DNA from: Hymenobacter glacieicola
GTDB taxonomy: Bacteria; Bacteroidota; Bacteroidia; Cytophagales; Hymenobacteraceae
Assembly (NCBI RefSeq): GCF_014640315.1
Contig: NZ_BMGS01000010.1
Span: 1 to 64,000, forward strand
DNA: 64,000 bases
Direction: 5' to 3'
Below the pieces are notes generated by a model. The model searched no databases. It was not told where the DNA came from and worked only from the letters and a program-made list of their open reading frames with translations. Positions 1 to 8,863 of the stretch are shown piece after piece. The position numbers and the translations under genes are program-made. Each line of letters opens with the position of its first letter. Position 1 is the first letter of the stretch.

Positions 1-95
1 GCTTGCATATACCTGCTTACGTAGGTGAGGCATCAGCAGCTACACCGTCTGTGAATCCGCTATAACTTCACTACCAACTTCACTCACTTACACAC
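1..95. other. Leader of the first susC gene, window edge
   Basis: The sequence upstream of the first susC start holds short direct repeats of the type acttcact around 66-85. I see no TAnnTTTG box and no hairpin. The promoter probably lies to the left of the window. Confidence 0.4.
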
Positions 96-3000
96 ATGCG
101 CAAAACAATACTTTCTGCGCTTCTGGTCGCGCCCGTCCTGTTGCAGCAGGCCGCCGCTCAGAACCGCGAAATCTCTGGGCGTGTTACTGATGCCGCGAAC
201 GGCCAGGGGCTACCAGGGGTTACCGTGCTAGTAAAAGGTACAACTACTGGAGTATCAACTGATTCGGACGGCTCGTACACGATTAGTGCGCCTGCTTCTG
301 CTACCACTCTGGTGTTCAGCTCCATTGGATACTCAGCTGTAGAGCGTGTTATCGGTAATGCTTCTGCTATCAATATTGCTTTGGCTACGGATGCCAAGCA
401 GTTAGGCGAAGTAGTGGTAACTGCCCAAAACGTAGAACGAACTCGGAACTCGCTGCCTTACTCGGCTACGCAGGTAGAGGGGGAGAGTATTACAAAGGCT
501 CGTAACCCTAATTTTATTAATGGCCTCTCAGGCAAGGTAGCGGGTGTTACTATTCGCCAGAGCAACTCGCTAGGAGGTTCGACGAACGTACTAATCCGGG
601 GTACGAAGTCGCTGTTCGGAAATAACCAGCCTTTGTTCGTGGTGGATGGTGTCCCAATTAGCAATGCCAATACAAACTCTTCGGACCAGCAGACGGGACG
701 CGGAGGCTATGACTATGGTAACGCTGCCGCTGACATTAATCCGGATGACATTGCGTCGACTACTGTACTGAAAGGTGCTGCCGCAACTGCCTTGTATGGT
801 GAGCGCGCTGCCAACGGTGTAATTCTTATCACTACCAAGAAAGGGCGTAAAGGACTAGGTGTTACGATTAACCTCGGGGCTACAGCTGGTCGCATTGACA
901 AAAGCACCTTCATTAAATATCAGGATCAATACGGTGCTGGCTATGGTCGCTACTATGAGGACCCAAGCCTTTTCTTTCTCTCCCGCGACATTGATGGCGA
1001 CGGCGTCAAAGACTTAGTAGCACCTCTATCGGAGGATGCCTCATATGGAGGACGGTTTGATCCTAATCTGAATGTTTACCAGTGGGATTCGTTTGACCCC
1101 ACGTCGCCAAACTATCAGAAGGCTACTCCCTGGGTAGCCGCCAAAAATGGCCCTGAAGAATTTTTTAAGACAGCTCTGACGCTCAACAATAGTATCTCCA
1201 TTGATGGAGGTAACGATGCCGGCTACTTCAAACTGGGCTACAATAACATTCGTGACAAGGGTGTTTTGGAGAATAGCGAGGTAAATAAAAACATCGTAAA
1301 CTTTGCTGGTTCGCTTAACCTAACCCCCAAACTAACCACTAGTGCCTCCATCAACTATACGCGAGTTGATGGTAAAGGCCGCTATGGTACAGGTTACGGT
1401 GATGGTAACGTGTTGACTAACTTCCGACAGTGGTGGCAGACTAACGTTGACTTGAAAGAGCAGAAAGCTGCTTTCGAGCGCACAGGTCAGAACAAAACTT
1501 ACAACTACTCTGACCCCAGTGACCTGTCACCAATTTACTGGAACAACCCATATTGGGTGCGTTACAAAAACTACGAGACTGATAGCCGTAATCGCTTCTT
1601 CGGCAACGTAGCTGCTACTTATAAAGTAACAGATTGGTTTAACATCCTAGGTCGGGTAACTTCTGACTCATATGATGAGATTCAGGAGGAGCGAAATGCT
1701 ATTGGTAGCGTTGGCCTTTCTAGCTATAGCCGCTTCGACCGTACCTCTCGGGAATACAATTACGATCTGATTGGCAACTTCTCTAAGAACGTTACGGAGT
1801 CGTTCAGCTTAAGCGGATTGATTGGGGCCAACCTACGCCGTCAGTACATCAGCTCAATCTTTAGTTCTACCAATGGTGGACTAGTAGTACCCGATCTGTA
1901 CTCGTTGACGAACTCGGTTAGCGATCCGCTGCCTCCTACCGAAAACGAAACGCGTATCGGCGTAGACGGTATTTTCGCTAGTGCAACCTTGGGCTTCAAG
2001 AACATGCTGTTCTTGGACCTAACTGCCCGGCGCGATAAATCTACTACACTGCCTTCTCAGAACAACACCTTCATTTATCCCTCCGTTGCCGGCGGCTTCG
2101 TGTTCTCCGAAATGCTGAAGGATGTATCTTGGCTCTCGTACGGTAAAGTGCGGGCTAACTACGCCGAAGTGGGTTCGGGAGCTTCTGCTCTGTCCGTATT
2201 TGATGTGTACTCAAAAGTGTCAACCTTTGACGGTAACGCACTTTACTCTGTTCCTAATACGAAGAATAATCCTGACCTTAAGCCAGAGCGCACGAAGAGT
2301 GCTGAGGCAGGCTTAGAAATGAACTTTTTGCGGAGCCGGGTCGGTTTCGATTTGACAGTTTACCAGCAGAATACGGTAAACCAGATCATTCCAGTAACTC
2401 TGTCTACTGCTACCGGCTATAGCTCTCGCTTTGTGAATTCAGGCGAAGTTCGTAACCGCGGCGTGGAGGTTAGTGCCTTTGTAACTCCAGTGAAAACAAC
2501 TGATTTCTCTTGGACGCTGAATGCGAACTGGACCCGTAACCGTAACGAGGTACTATCCCTGTATCAAGGCGTCGACAACATCGTACTTGCTACCTATCAG
2601 GGTGGTCTTAGCTCAAATGCTACGGTAGGACAACCGTTTGGATCATTGCGAGGCTCGGACTTTATCTATAACGATAACGGCGAGAAAGTGGTAGGAGCTA
2701 ATGGCTATTACGCCCAGACTGCTACCACTAACAATGTAATAGGTAATCCTAATGCTGACTGGACGGGTGGTGTGTCTAACACAGTGAATTACAAGGGTTT
2801 GGCCCTGTATTTCTTGGTTGACGTACGGCACGGCGGTGAAATATTCTCCCTGGACCGTTATTACGGACTGGCTACTGGCTTGACTCCAGAAACTGCTCAG
2901 AACAACGATCTGGGCAACCCTTCACGCAACACCATTGCCAATGGTGGCGGTGTGATTCTGCCCGGCGTAAAGGCTGACGGCACTGCTAACACAACCCGGG

Positions 3001-3314
3001 TAAGCAACACCAACTACGGTTTGTATGGGTATCTGCGTAATCCAGCATCGGCCTTCGTGTATGACGCTAGCTTTGTGAAGCTGCGCGAGGTTTCCTTGAC
3101 CTATTCGCTGCCAACCTCCATTGTTTCCAAGTTTGGTGCTTTCAAGGGAGTAGATCTGTCATTAGTAGGTCGCAACCTGTGGATCATTTCCAAAAACCTG
3201 CCTGATGCTGACCCAGAAGATGCATTGAGCTCGGGTAACTTGGGCCAAGGCTATTCTTCTGGCTCATTCCCTGCAGTGCGCACGTTTGGTGGTAACATCC
3301 GCTTAAGCTTCTAA
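96..3314 (+). CDS. SusC/RagA-family TonB-linked outer membrane transporter (pair 1)
   Basis: Outer membrane TonB-dependent transporter of 1072 residues that, in this family, forms the barrel beneath a SusD lid and imports glycans or peptides. A Sec signal peptide ends near the AAAQ at residue 22. It is followed by a carboxypeptidase-regulatory-like beta domain (about 24-108, GRVTDAANGQGLPGVTV), a plug domain (about 115-250) with the SusC signature VLKGAAATALYGERAANG, and a long barrel ending in aromatic LSF. The start is the ATG directly before the signal peptide. The susD partner begins 12 bases downstream. The gene is visibly AT-richer than the flanking housekeeping genes, with many act, gct and ggt codons. 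No sigma/anti-sigma pair or hydrolase lies beside it in the window, so the substrate is unknown. Confidence 0.95.
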   Translation: MRKTILSALLVAPVLLQQAAAQNREISGRVTDAANGQGLPGVTVLVKGTTTGVSTDSDGSYTISAPASATTLVFSSIGYSAVERVIGNASAINIALATDAKQLGEVVVTAQNVERTRNSLPYSATQVEGESITKARNPNFINGLSGKVAGVTIRQSNSLGGSTNVLIRGTKSLFGNNQPLFVVDGVPISNANTNSSDQQTGRGGYDYGNAAADINPDDIASTTVLKGAAATALYGERAANGVILITTKKGRKGLGVTINLGATAGRIDKSTFIKYQDQYGAGYGRYYEDPSLFFLSRDIDGDGVKDLVAPLSEDASYGGRFDPNLNVYQWDSFDPTSPNYQKATPWVAAKNGPEEFFKTALTLNNSISIDGGNDAGYFKLGYNNIRDKGVLENSEVNKNIVNFAGSLNLTPKLTTSASINYTRVDGKGRYGTGYGDGNVLTNFRQWWQTNVDLKEQKAAFERTGQNKTYNYSDPSDLSPIYWNNPYWVRYKNYETDSRNRFFGNVAATYKVTDWFNILGRVTSDSYDEIQEERNAIGSVGLSSYSRFDRTSREYNYDLIGNFSKNVTESFSLSGLIGANLRRQYISSIFSSTNGGLVVPDLYSLTNSVSDPLPPTENETRIGVDGIFASATLGFKNMLFLDLTARRDKSTTLPSQNNTFIYPSVAGGFVFSEMLKDVSWLSYGKVRANYAEVGSGASALSVFDVYSKVSTFDGNALYSVPNTKNNPDLKPERTKSAEAGLEMNFLRSRVGFDLTVYQQNTVNQIIPVTLSTATGYSSRFVNSGEVRNRGVEVSAFVTPVKTTDFSWTLNANWTRNRNEVLSLYQGVDNIVLATYQGGLSSNATVGQPFGSLRGSDFIYNDNGEKVVGANGYYAQTATTNNVIGNPNADWTGGVSNTVNYKGLALYFLVDVRHGGEIFSLDRYYGLATGLTPETAQNNDLGNPSRNTIANGGGVILPGVKADGTANTTRVSNTNYGLYGYLRNPASAFVYDASFVKLREVSLTYSLPTSIVSKFGAFKGVDLSLVGRNLWIISKNLPDADPEDALSSGNLGQGYSSGSFPAVRTFGGNIRLSF

Positions 3315-3326
3315 CTCAAGTCTATA

Positions 3327-4763
3327 ATGAAAAAGTCACTTCTCTTCATTCTGCCGGCGATGGTGCTTGCCACCTCTTGTGTCGACACGCTGGATGACTA
3401 TAACATTGATCCCAAACGGCCACTTTCTGGCCAGGTGCCTGGCACTACCCTCGTGTCAAGCGCAGAGCGCAGCTTGGTTCGTACCCTAGTGAGCTCAAGC
3501 GTAAACTTGAACCCCTTCCGCCTGTACACTCAGTACTGGGCTGAAACCACGTATTTCGACGAAAGTATCTACGATATCAAAACCCGGAACATCAATGGTG
3601 GATTCTGGACTGCACTTTATCGTGATGTGCTGCGTGACCTGCAAGAGGCCAGAACTATCATTAATGCCAATACTGATCCCACCTTCGACCCGAAAGTAAA
3701 GGCTAATCAGTTAGCCTCTATTGAGGTGCTGGAAGTGTATGCCTGGGCCACGCTGGTTGATACTTTTGGTGATGTCCCATATTCTGAGGCTTTGGACTTC
3801 ACCAAGGCCCCTAAATATGATGATGACATGGTTATCTACAACGACCTGATTACGCGCTTGGATAGAGCCATAGGTCAGTTTGATGTGGCTTCCGAAGGGT
3901 TAGGATCAGCTGACCTGATTTATGGGGGTAACGTGAAGGAGTTCGTGAAATTCGCTAACTCACTCAAGCTGCGCCTTGCATTAACAATTGCTGATAAGGA
4001 TCAGGCAAAGGCGAAAACCCTGGCCGAAGCAGCCGCAAAAGCAGCTCTAATTTCCTCGAATGAGGAAAACGCTGCTATCGAGTTCCAGTCTTCTAACCCG
4101 AATACCAATCCCCTGTTTGAGGATTTGGTGCAGAGTGGTCGTAATGACTTTGTTGGCACAAGCGTGTTTATCGATAAGCTTAACATGCTTAATGACCCAC
4201 GCGTTGATAACTACTTCAAAGCTAGAGGTGGAGTATACAAGGGCGGTGTTTATGGCACCAGCAACAACTATGCATCCTTCTCAGCTCCTGGAGCAGCCCA
4301 GGAATCTGCTACCCATCCTGGCGTACTGCTCTCTTACTCACAGGTAGAGTTTTTACTTGCTGAAGCTGTAGAACGTGGTTTCGCCGTAGGTGGAACGGCA
4401 AAGTCTCACTACGACAATGCTGTTACTGCCTCCATCCAGGAATGGGGTGGTACCACTGCTGAGGCTACTGCCTATTTAGCTCAGCCTACAGTAAACTACC
4501 TGACTGCTACGGGTGACTATCGTGAGAAGATTGGTACTCAAAAGTGGATTGCCCTTTACGACCAGCCGGTTGATTCCTACCGCGAGTACCGTCGGTTAGA
4601 TTATCCTAAGCTCACAAAGCCAGCAGGTGCCCTTTCTAACTTACCAAACCGCTTCCCTTATCCAGTAGTTGAGCAGAACCTGAACGCTGCCAACAACAGC
4701 GCTGCCGCCGCCGCCATTGGTGGTGACAACGTGGATACGAAAATATTCTGGGACGTTCGGTAA
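3327..4763 (+). CDS. SusD/RagB-like outer membrane lipoprotein (pair 1)
   Basis: Surface lipoprotein of 478 residues, the likely substrate-binding lid of the upstream SusC. The N-terminus is a lipoprotein signal (MKKSLLFILPAMVLATSC) with the lipidated Cys near residue 18. The following CVDTLDDYNIDPKRP opening and the alpha-helical, TPR-like body resemble the SusD-like group 2 family (PF12771 type). It starts 12 bases after susC and is surely cotranscribed. A strong terminator follows. The binding specificity cannot be read from sequence. Confidence 0.93.
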   Translation: MKKSLLFILPAMVLATSCVDTLDDYNIDPKRPLSGQVPGTTLVSSAERSLVRTLVSSSVNLNPFRLYTQYWAETTYFDESIYDIKTRNINGGFWTALYRDVLRDLQEARTIINANTDPTFDPKVKANQLASIEVLEVYAWATLVDTFGDVPYSEALDFTKAPKYDDDMVIYNDLITRLDRAIGQFDVASEGLGSADLIYGGNVKEFVKFANSLKLRLALTIADKDQAKAKTLAEAAAKAALISSNEENAAIEFQSSNPNTNPLFEDLVQSGRNDFVGTSVFIDKLNMLNDPRVDNYFKARGGVYKGGVYGTSNNYASFSAPGAAQESATHPGVLLSYSQVEFLLAEAVERGFAVGGTAKSHYDNAVTASIQEWGGTTAEATAYLAQPTVNYLTATGDYREKIGTQKWIALYDQPVDSYREYRRLDYPKLTKPAGALSNLPNRFPYPVVEQNLNAANNSAAAAAIGGDNVDTKIFWDVR

Positions 4764-4771
4764 TTAACTTT

Positions 4772-4821
4772 CTAAGCAAAAAAAGAGGCTACCAGAAACG
4801 GTAGCCTCTTTTTTTGCTTAG
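4772..4821. terminator. Perfect 22-bp bidirectional terminator
   Basis: The arms 4772-4793 and 4800-4821 are perfectly complementary around the 6-base loop agaaac. Each arm carries a seven-base A or T tract, so the hairpin can stop transcription from susD (rightward) and from prfB (leftward). Confidence 0.9.
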
Positions 4822-4989
4822 AGAAATGAGAAAAACTCGTTAGAATAACCATTATACAGCTCACCATGCTTCTTCTCTCAGGCTGATAATTAAACTTGTC
4901 TTGTATTTGATGTAACAGTGCAAAATCTTCACTAGTAAAAAGTAGAGTAGATTAAAAGCAGCTGCCAGATTACAGAGTTTTATAAGCCG

Positions 4990-6067
4990 CTAATTCTGCA
5001 TCAAATAGCCCTTGATATACTCCTCTAAGTCTCCGTCCAGCACGTTCTGCACGTCGGTGCGCTCAATGCCGGTGCGCAGGTCCTTGATGAGCTTGTAGGG
5101 GTGCAGCACGTAGTTGCGGATTTGCGAGCCGAAATCGATGCGCTTCTTTCCGGCTTCTACTACCGCCCGGGCTTCGTTGCGTTTATCGAGTTCCAATTGG
5201 TACAGGCGCGACTTGAGCATGCGTAGGGCGTGCTCCTTGTTCATGAGCTGGCTGCGCTCAATCTGGCATTCGATGATGATGCCAGACGGGGCGTGGCGGA
5301 GCCGAACGGCCGTTTCTACCTTGTTTACGTTCTGGCCCCCAGCGCCCCCGGCCCGGTAGGTATCCCAGGTAATGTCGGCCGGATTGATTTGGATGTTGAT
5401 GGTATCGTCCACGACGGGGTAGGCAAATACCGAGGCGAAGGAAGTGTGGCGCCGGCCGCTGCTGTCGAAAGGAGAGATGCGCACCAAGCGGTGAACTCCG
5501 ATTTCGCTTTTGAGGTAGCCGTAAGCAAACTGACCATCGATTTCCAGGGAAGCGGACTTAATGCCGGCGCCTTCGCCGGGCTGATAGCTAACTTGGCGCA
5601 CGGAGAAACCTTGCTTTTCACCCCACATGATGTACATGCGCATGAGCATTTCGGCCCAGTCCTGGCTTTCCGTGCCGCCCGCCCCGGGGTTGATGTCAAT
5701 GATGGCGGAAAGCTGGTCCTCCTCATCCGAGAGCATGCGCTTGAACTCCAGCCGCTCCACCGCCTGCTGCGCCGCGTGAAACTCGCGCTGCATTTCCTCT
5801 TCTTCTACGTCGCCTTCGCGGTAGAAATCATAGAGTACTTCTACGTCGCTGACTAGCTTCTCAACGGCCTCATAGTCATCCGTCCAGACCTTAACCGATT
5901 TGATTTCCTTCATAACAGCCTCGGCTTTTTTGGAGTCATCCCAAAAGCCGGGCGCCGTGGTTTGCTGCTCGGTAGCTAGTATTTGCTCTTTGCGGGCATC
6001 GTAGTCAAAGATACCTCCTCAGGGCCTCGGCGCGGCCCTTCAACTCCTTCACCTGGTCGTAGGTCAT
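4990..6067 (-). CDS. prfB: Peptide chain release factor 2, with programmed +1 frameshift
   Basis: RF2 recognises UGA and UAA stop codons and triggers peptide release. The uninterrupted frame starts only at 5913, but the true gene starts at the ATG at 6067: 20 codons (MTYDQVKELKGRAEALRRYL) run into an in-frame TGA at 6007-6005. The context is AGGAGG-TAT-CTT-TGA-C, essentially the classical RF2 autoregulatory slippery site with its internal Shine-Dalgarno. A +1 shift on CTT continues as DYDARKEQILATEQQ and joins the long frame. The length 1078 equals 3n+1, giving 358 residues, normal for RF2. The stop-recognition motif SPF (RISPFDSSGRR) and the catalytic GGQ (GAGGQNVNKVET) are both present. Low RF2 favours frameshifting, so the gene controls its own level. 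Confidence 0.97.
6005..6018 (-). promoter_or_regulatory. prfB: prfB recoding site (internal SD, CTT TGA slip)
   Basis: Read on the minus strand, the site is AGGAGG, then TAT, then the slippery CTT and the in-frame TGA followed by C. Spacing between the internal Shine-Dalgarno and CTT matches the known RF2 site. By chance TATCTTTG also fits the Bacteroidota -7 consensus. Confidence 0.93.
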
Positions 6068-6182
6068 GGAAAAAAGAATGAATGATAAGATGAAAGGACA
6101 GGGCGTGACATCAGCAGATGCACGAAGGCAAATGTCCGGATAAATTGTGAGGGTAACCCTACCCCCAAAAAAGGCCTACAAA

Positions 6183-6222
6183 CCAGAAAGGACGGCTCCG
6201 GGTATGGGGCCGTCCTTTCTGG
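6183..6222 (-). terminator. Terminator of ilvE
   Basis: The 14-bp arms 6183-6196 and 6209-6222 are complementary. It lies 31 bases beyond the ilvE stop on the minus strand. The following T tract is poor. Confidence 0.65.
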
Positions 6223-6252
6223 GTTACTTTAATGCTCGCTAACGAAGCTAAG

Positions 6253-7317
6253 CTATACGCGTACCATCCAACCGTGCTGGTCGGCCGCCTCGCCGCTACG
6301 AATGGCGGCCAACGCGGCCGATACCCGGTGCGAGAAGGCGTCGGCGGGTGGTGTGGGCAGGGTGTAGTCCTGGCCCGGGTAGCCGATGGTAGCAATGGGC
6401 GCGATGGTAGCCGCCGTGCCTACCCCGAAAGCTTCCTGTAGGGTGCCATTGGCCTGCGCTTCCAGAATCTCCAGGGCCGACACTTTGCGCTCTTCCACGG
6501 GCATGCCCCAGTCGTGGGCCAGCTGCAGCACGCTGCGGCGGGTGATACCGTCGAGAATGGAGGTGCTCAGGGCGGGCGTAATCAGTCGGTCATTGATAAC
6601 GAACATGGCGTTCATCGTGCCCGACTCCTCCACGTACTTGTGCTCCGAGGCATCCGTCCAGATGAGCTGGTTGTAGCCTTCCTGCTGGGCTAGCTTGGTT
6701 GGGTACATGGCTGCGCCGTAGTTGCCCGCGTTTTTGGCAAAGCCCGCTCCGCCTTCGGCTGAGCGCACGTATTTCTCCTCGAAGCGCACCCGTAGCGGTT
6801 TGTTGTAATACAAGCCAACGGGGCAAGTGATGATCATAAAGCGGTAGGAGTCCGAAGGACGGACGCCTAGCATGCCATCCGTGGCAAACATGAAGGGCCG
6901 GATGTAAAGGGCGCTACCCGTGAAATTAGGCACCCACTCCGCATCCAGACGGATCAGTTGATTCAGGCCCTGCATGAAAATTTCTTCCGGTACGGCCGGC
7001 ATGCACATGCGCTCGGCGGACAGGTTCAGCCGGCTTAGGTTGTCGTAGGGACGGAAGATGTAAATGTCGCCTTGCTGATTTTTGTAGGCTTTCATGCCTT
7101 CAAAAATGGCCTGGCCGTAATGCAGAGCCGAGTTAGCCGGGCTTACCGTCATGTCGCCGTAGGGCACAATTTGCGGCTCCTGCCACTCGCCATTGTGGTA
7201 GTCAACTACCAGCATGTGGTCAGAAAAGGTCTTGCCGAATTCGAGCTGGTCGAAATCTACGGCAGCCAGACGCGAGGCGGTGGTGCGCTGCGTGGGAATA
7301 GTGAACGTGTCGAGCAT
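6253..7317 (-). CDS. ilvE: Branched-chain amino acid aminotransferase
   Basis: PLP-dependent class IV (fold type IV) aminotransferase that interconverts leucine, isoleucine and valine with their 2-oxo acids, using 2-oxoglutarate/glutamate. With the ATG at 7317 the protein has 354 residues, the usual size for the 350-360-residue group. The ORF can be read upstream to 7371, but those 18 residues (MARNFWLCTHYPFPTPLL) look non-native. Visible motifs: the PLP lysine in FAKNAGNYG (K195), HYGQAIFEGMKAY near residue 67-78, and EESGTMNAMFV in the phosphate-binding region. No biosynthetic ilv genes are nearby, so it stands alone between prfB and the adenosyltransferase gene. Confidence 0.94.
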   Translation of the reverse strand: MLDTFTIPTQRTTASRLAAVDFDQLEFGKTFSDHMLVVDYHNGEWQEPQIVPYGDMTVSPANSALHYGQAIFEGMKAYKNQQGDIYIFRPYDNLSRLNLSAERMCMPAVPEEIFMQGLNQLIRLDAEWVPNFTGSALYIRPFMFATDGMLGVRPSDSYRFMIITCPVGLYYNKPLRVRFEEKYVRSAEGGAGFAKNAGNYGAAMYPTKLAQQEGYNQLIWTDASEHKYVEESGTMNAMFVINDRLITPALSTSILDGITRRSVLQLAHDWGMPVEERKVSALEILEAQANGTLQEAFGVGTAATIAPIATIGYPGQDYTLPTPPADAFSHRVSAALAAIRSGEAADQHGWMVRV

Positions 7318-7485
7318 GAGGAGTGGGGTGGGAAAAGGGTAATGGGTACACAACCAAAAGTTCCGGGCCACTGGGCGGGCCTAGGAAGCTAGTTGTGTTG
7401 GCGTGGGTGGGAGGAGGGGCGGTGCGGTAGGGTAAAGGTGCAGAATTTCTTCCGAACACTTGTTAGTTTAAATCAGTGCCAGCCT

Positions 7486-8034
7486 CTACATCCGAGGCTC
7501 CCACTTCACTTCTTCGGCTTGTAGCTCATGCGCCATCTGGCGGCTTAGGACGAAGAGGTAATCGGAAAGGCGGTTGAGGTACATCACAACCAAATCGGCC
7601 ACAAAAGAATCTTCGCGGAGCTGAATAACCAGCCGTTCTACCCGGCGGCACACGCACCGGGCCACGTGGGCAAACGAAACGGACTGATGGCCTCCGGGAA
7701 GTACGAAAACCCGCAACTCGGGTAACGTTTCGTTCATGCGGTCCATCTCACGTTCCAGCAAAGCCACGTCCTCGGCGTGCAGGTCCGGAATTTTCATCTT
7801 GGACTTCTCCGGGTCAGAGGCCAGGGACGAACCGATGGTAAACAGGCGGTCCTGGATTTCTTTGAGCAGGTCGCGGCGGCTGGCATTTACCTCCTGGTCC
7901 CGGACTAGGCCCACGTAGGAGTTCAGTTCATCCACAGTGCCGTAGCACTCAATGCGTAGGCTGGATTTGGGCACGCGGGTGCCGCCGATGAGGGAGGTTA
8001 AGCCCTGGTCGCCCGTTTTAGTATAGATTTTCAA
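7486..8034 (-). CDS. PduO-type ATP:cob(I)alamin adenosyltransferase
   Basis: This enzyme transfers the adenosyl group of ATP to cob(I)alamin, making coenzyme B12. The 182-residue protein shows the family opening MKIYTKTGDQGLTSLIGG (ATP-binding glycine loop), the EL-N-YVG segment, and the late CRRVERLV helix carrying the conserved arginines. The start codon is TTG at 8034: it gives exactly the MKIYTKTGD start typical of the family, and no ATG fits. It lies 94 bases downstream of the ABC ATPase gene, in the same direction. The coenzyme probably serves methylmalonyl-CoA mutase or ribonucleotide reductase elsewhere in the genome, which is inference. Confidence 0.92.
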   Translation of the reverse strand: MKIYTKTGDQGLTSLIGGTRVPKSSLRIECYGTVDELNSYVGLVRDQEVNASRRDLLKEIQDRLFTIGSSLASDPEKSKMKIPDLHAEDVALLEREMDRMNETLPELRVFVLPGGHQSVSFAHVARCVCRRVERLVIQLREDSFVADLVVMYLNRLSDYLFVLSRQMAHELQAEEVKWEPRM

Positions 8035-8128
8035 CAGGAAGGAAGAAAACAGTGGAACGTAAAGTCCAACTACTACTTATTGGCCCTAAATGTTAGAATC
8101 CGGACTACATCTGAAGGGCGGCCAGCGG

Positions 8129-8848
8129 CTAGGAAGTAGTTAACTGCTGGGTAGCCACCGCGTTATTTACCACATCAGATTCAACCAGGCCGTCGCGCAA
8201 GCGCACGATGCGGTGCGCGTGGCGGGCAATATCTTCCTCGTGCGTTACCATAATGATGGTGTTGCCGCGCACGTACAGGGCCTCGAACAATTCCATAATC
8301 TCATGGCTGGTGCGGGTGTCAAGCGCCCCGGTAGGTTCGTCGGCCAGAATGATGCTGGGGTTGTTGACCAGGGCGCGGGCAATGGCCACGCGCTGGCGCT
8401 GACCACCGCTAAGCTCATTGGGCTTGTGCATGGCGCGCTCGGCCAGGCCTACGCTGCGCAAGGCCTCCCGGGCCATTTCCTGCCGCTCACTTTTGCCATA
8501 ACCGGCATAGATGAGAGGTAGCGCCACGTTGTCGAGGGCAGTGGCCCGGGGCAGCAGGTTAAAGGACTGGAACACGAAGCCAATTTCCCGGTTGCGCACG
8601 TCGGCCAGCTGGTTATCGGTCATGTTGCTTACGTCCTTGCCATTCAAAATGTAATGGCCGCCGGAAGGCGTGTCCAGACAGCCCACAATGTTCATGAGCG
8701 TGGATTTACCCGAGCCAGACGGACCCATGAAGGCAACGTACTCGCCGCGCTGAATGGTAATGGATACCGATTGCAGAGCGTGAATCTCTTCGGCCCCCAT
8801 GCGGTAGACCTTGGAAATGTCAGTGGTTTCAATGACGGGATACAGCAT
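8129..8848 (-). CDS. ABC transporter ATP-binding protein (MacB/LolD type)
   Basis: Cytoplasmic ATPase subunit of 239 residues. Motifs in order: Walker A GPSGSGKST (about 42-50), Q-loop VFQSFNLLPR, signature LSGGQRQRVAIARAL, Walker B IILADEPTGALD and the H-loop VTHEEDIARHAHRIV. The pattern is that of the FtsE/LolD/MacB clade, which works with FtsX-like permeases. No permease gene is adjacent. The upstream neighbour, 15 bases away, is a multi-membrane TPR protein that could be a partner or only an operon mate. Confidence 0.93.
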   Translation of the reverse strand: MLYPVIETTDISKVYRMGAEEIHALQSVSITIQRGEYVAFMGPSGSGKSTLMNIVGCLDTPSGGHYILNGKDVSNMTDNQLADVRNREIGFVFQSFNLLPRATALDNVALPLIYAGYGKSERQEMAREALRSVGLAERAMHKPNELSGGQRQRVAIARALVNNPSIILADEPTGALDTRTSHEIMELFEALYVRGNTIIMVTHEEDIARHAHRIVRLRDGLVESDVVNNAVATQQLTTS

Positions 8849-8863
8849 AACCAGAGGGCCGGG

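Noticed and set aside
5230..5856. 208-codon plus-strand open frame
   Set aside because: It is antisense to prfB.
4990..5913. prfB as a truncated gene starting at 5913
   Set aside because: The upstream recoding site restores the missing N-terminal helix region and the normal RF2 length.
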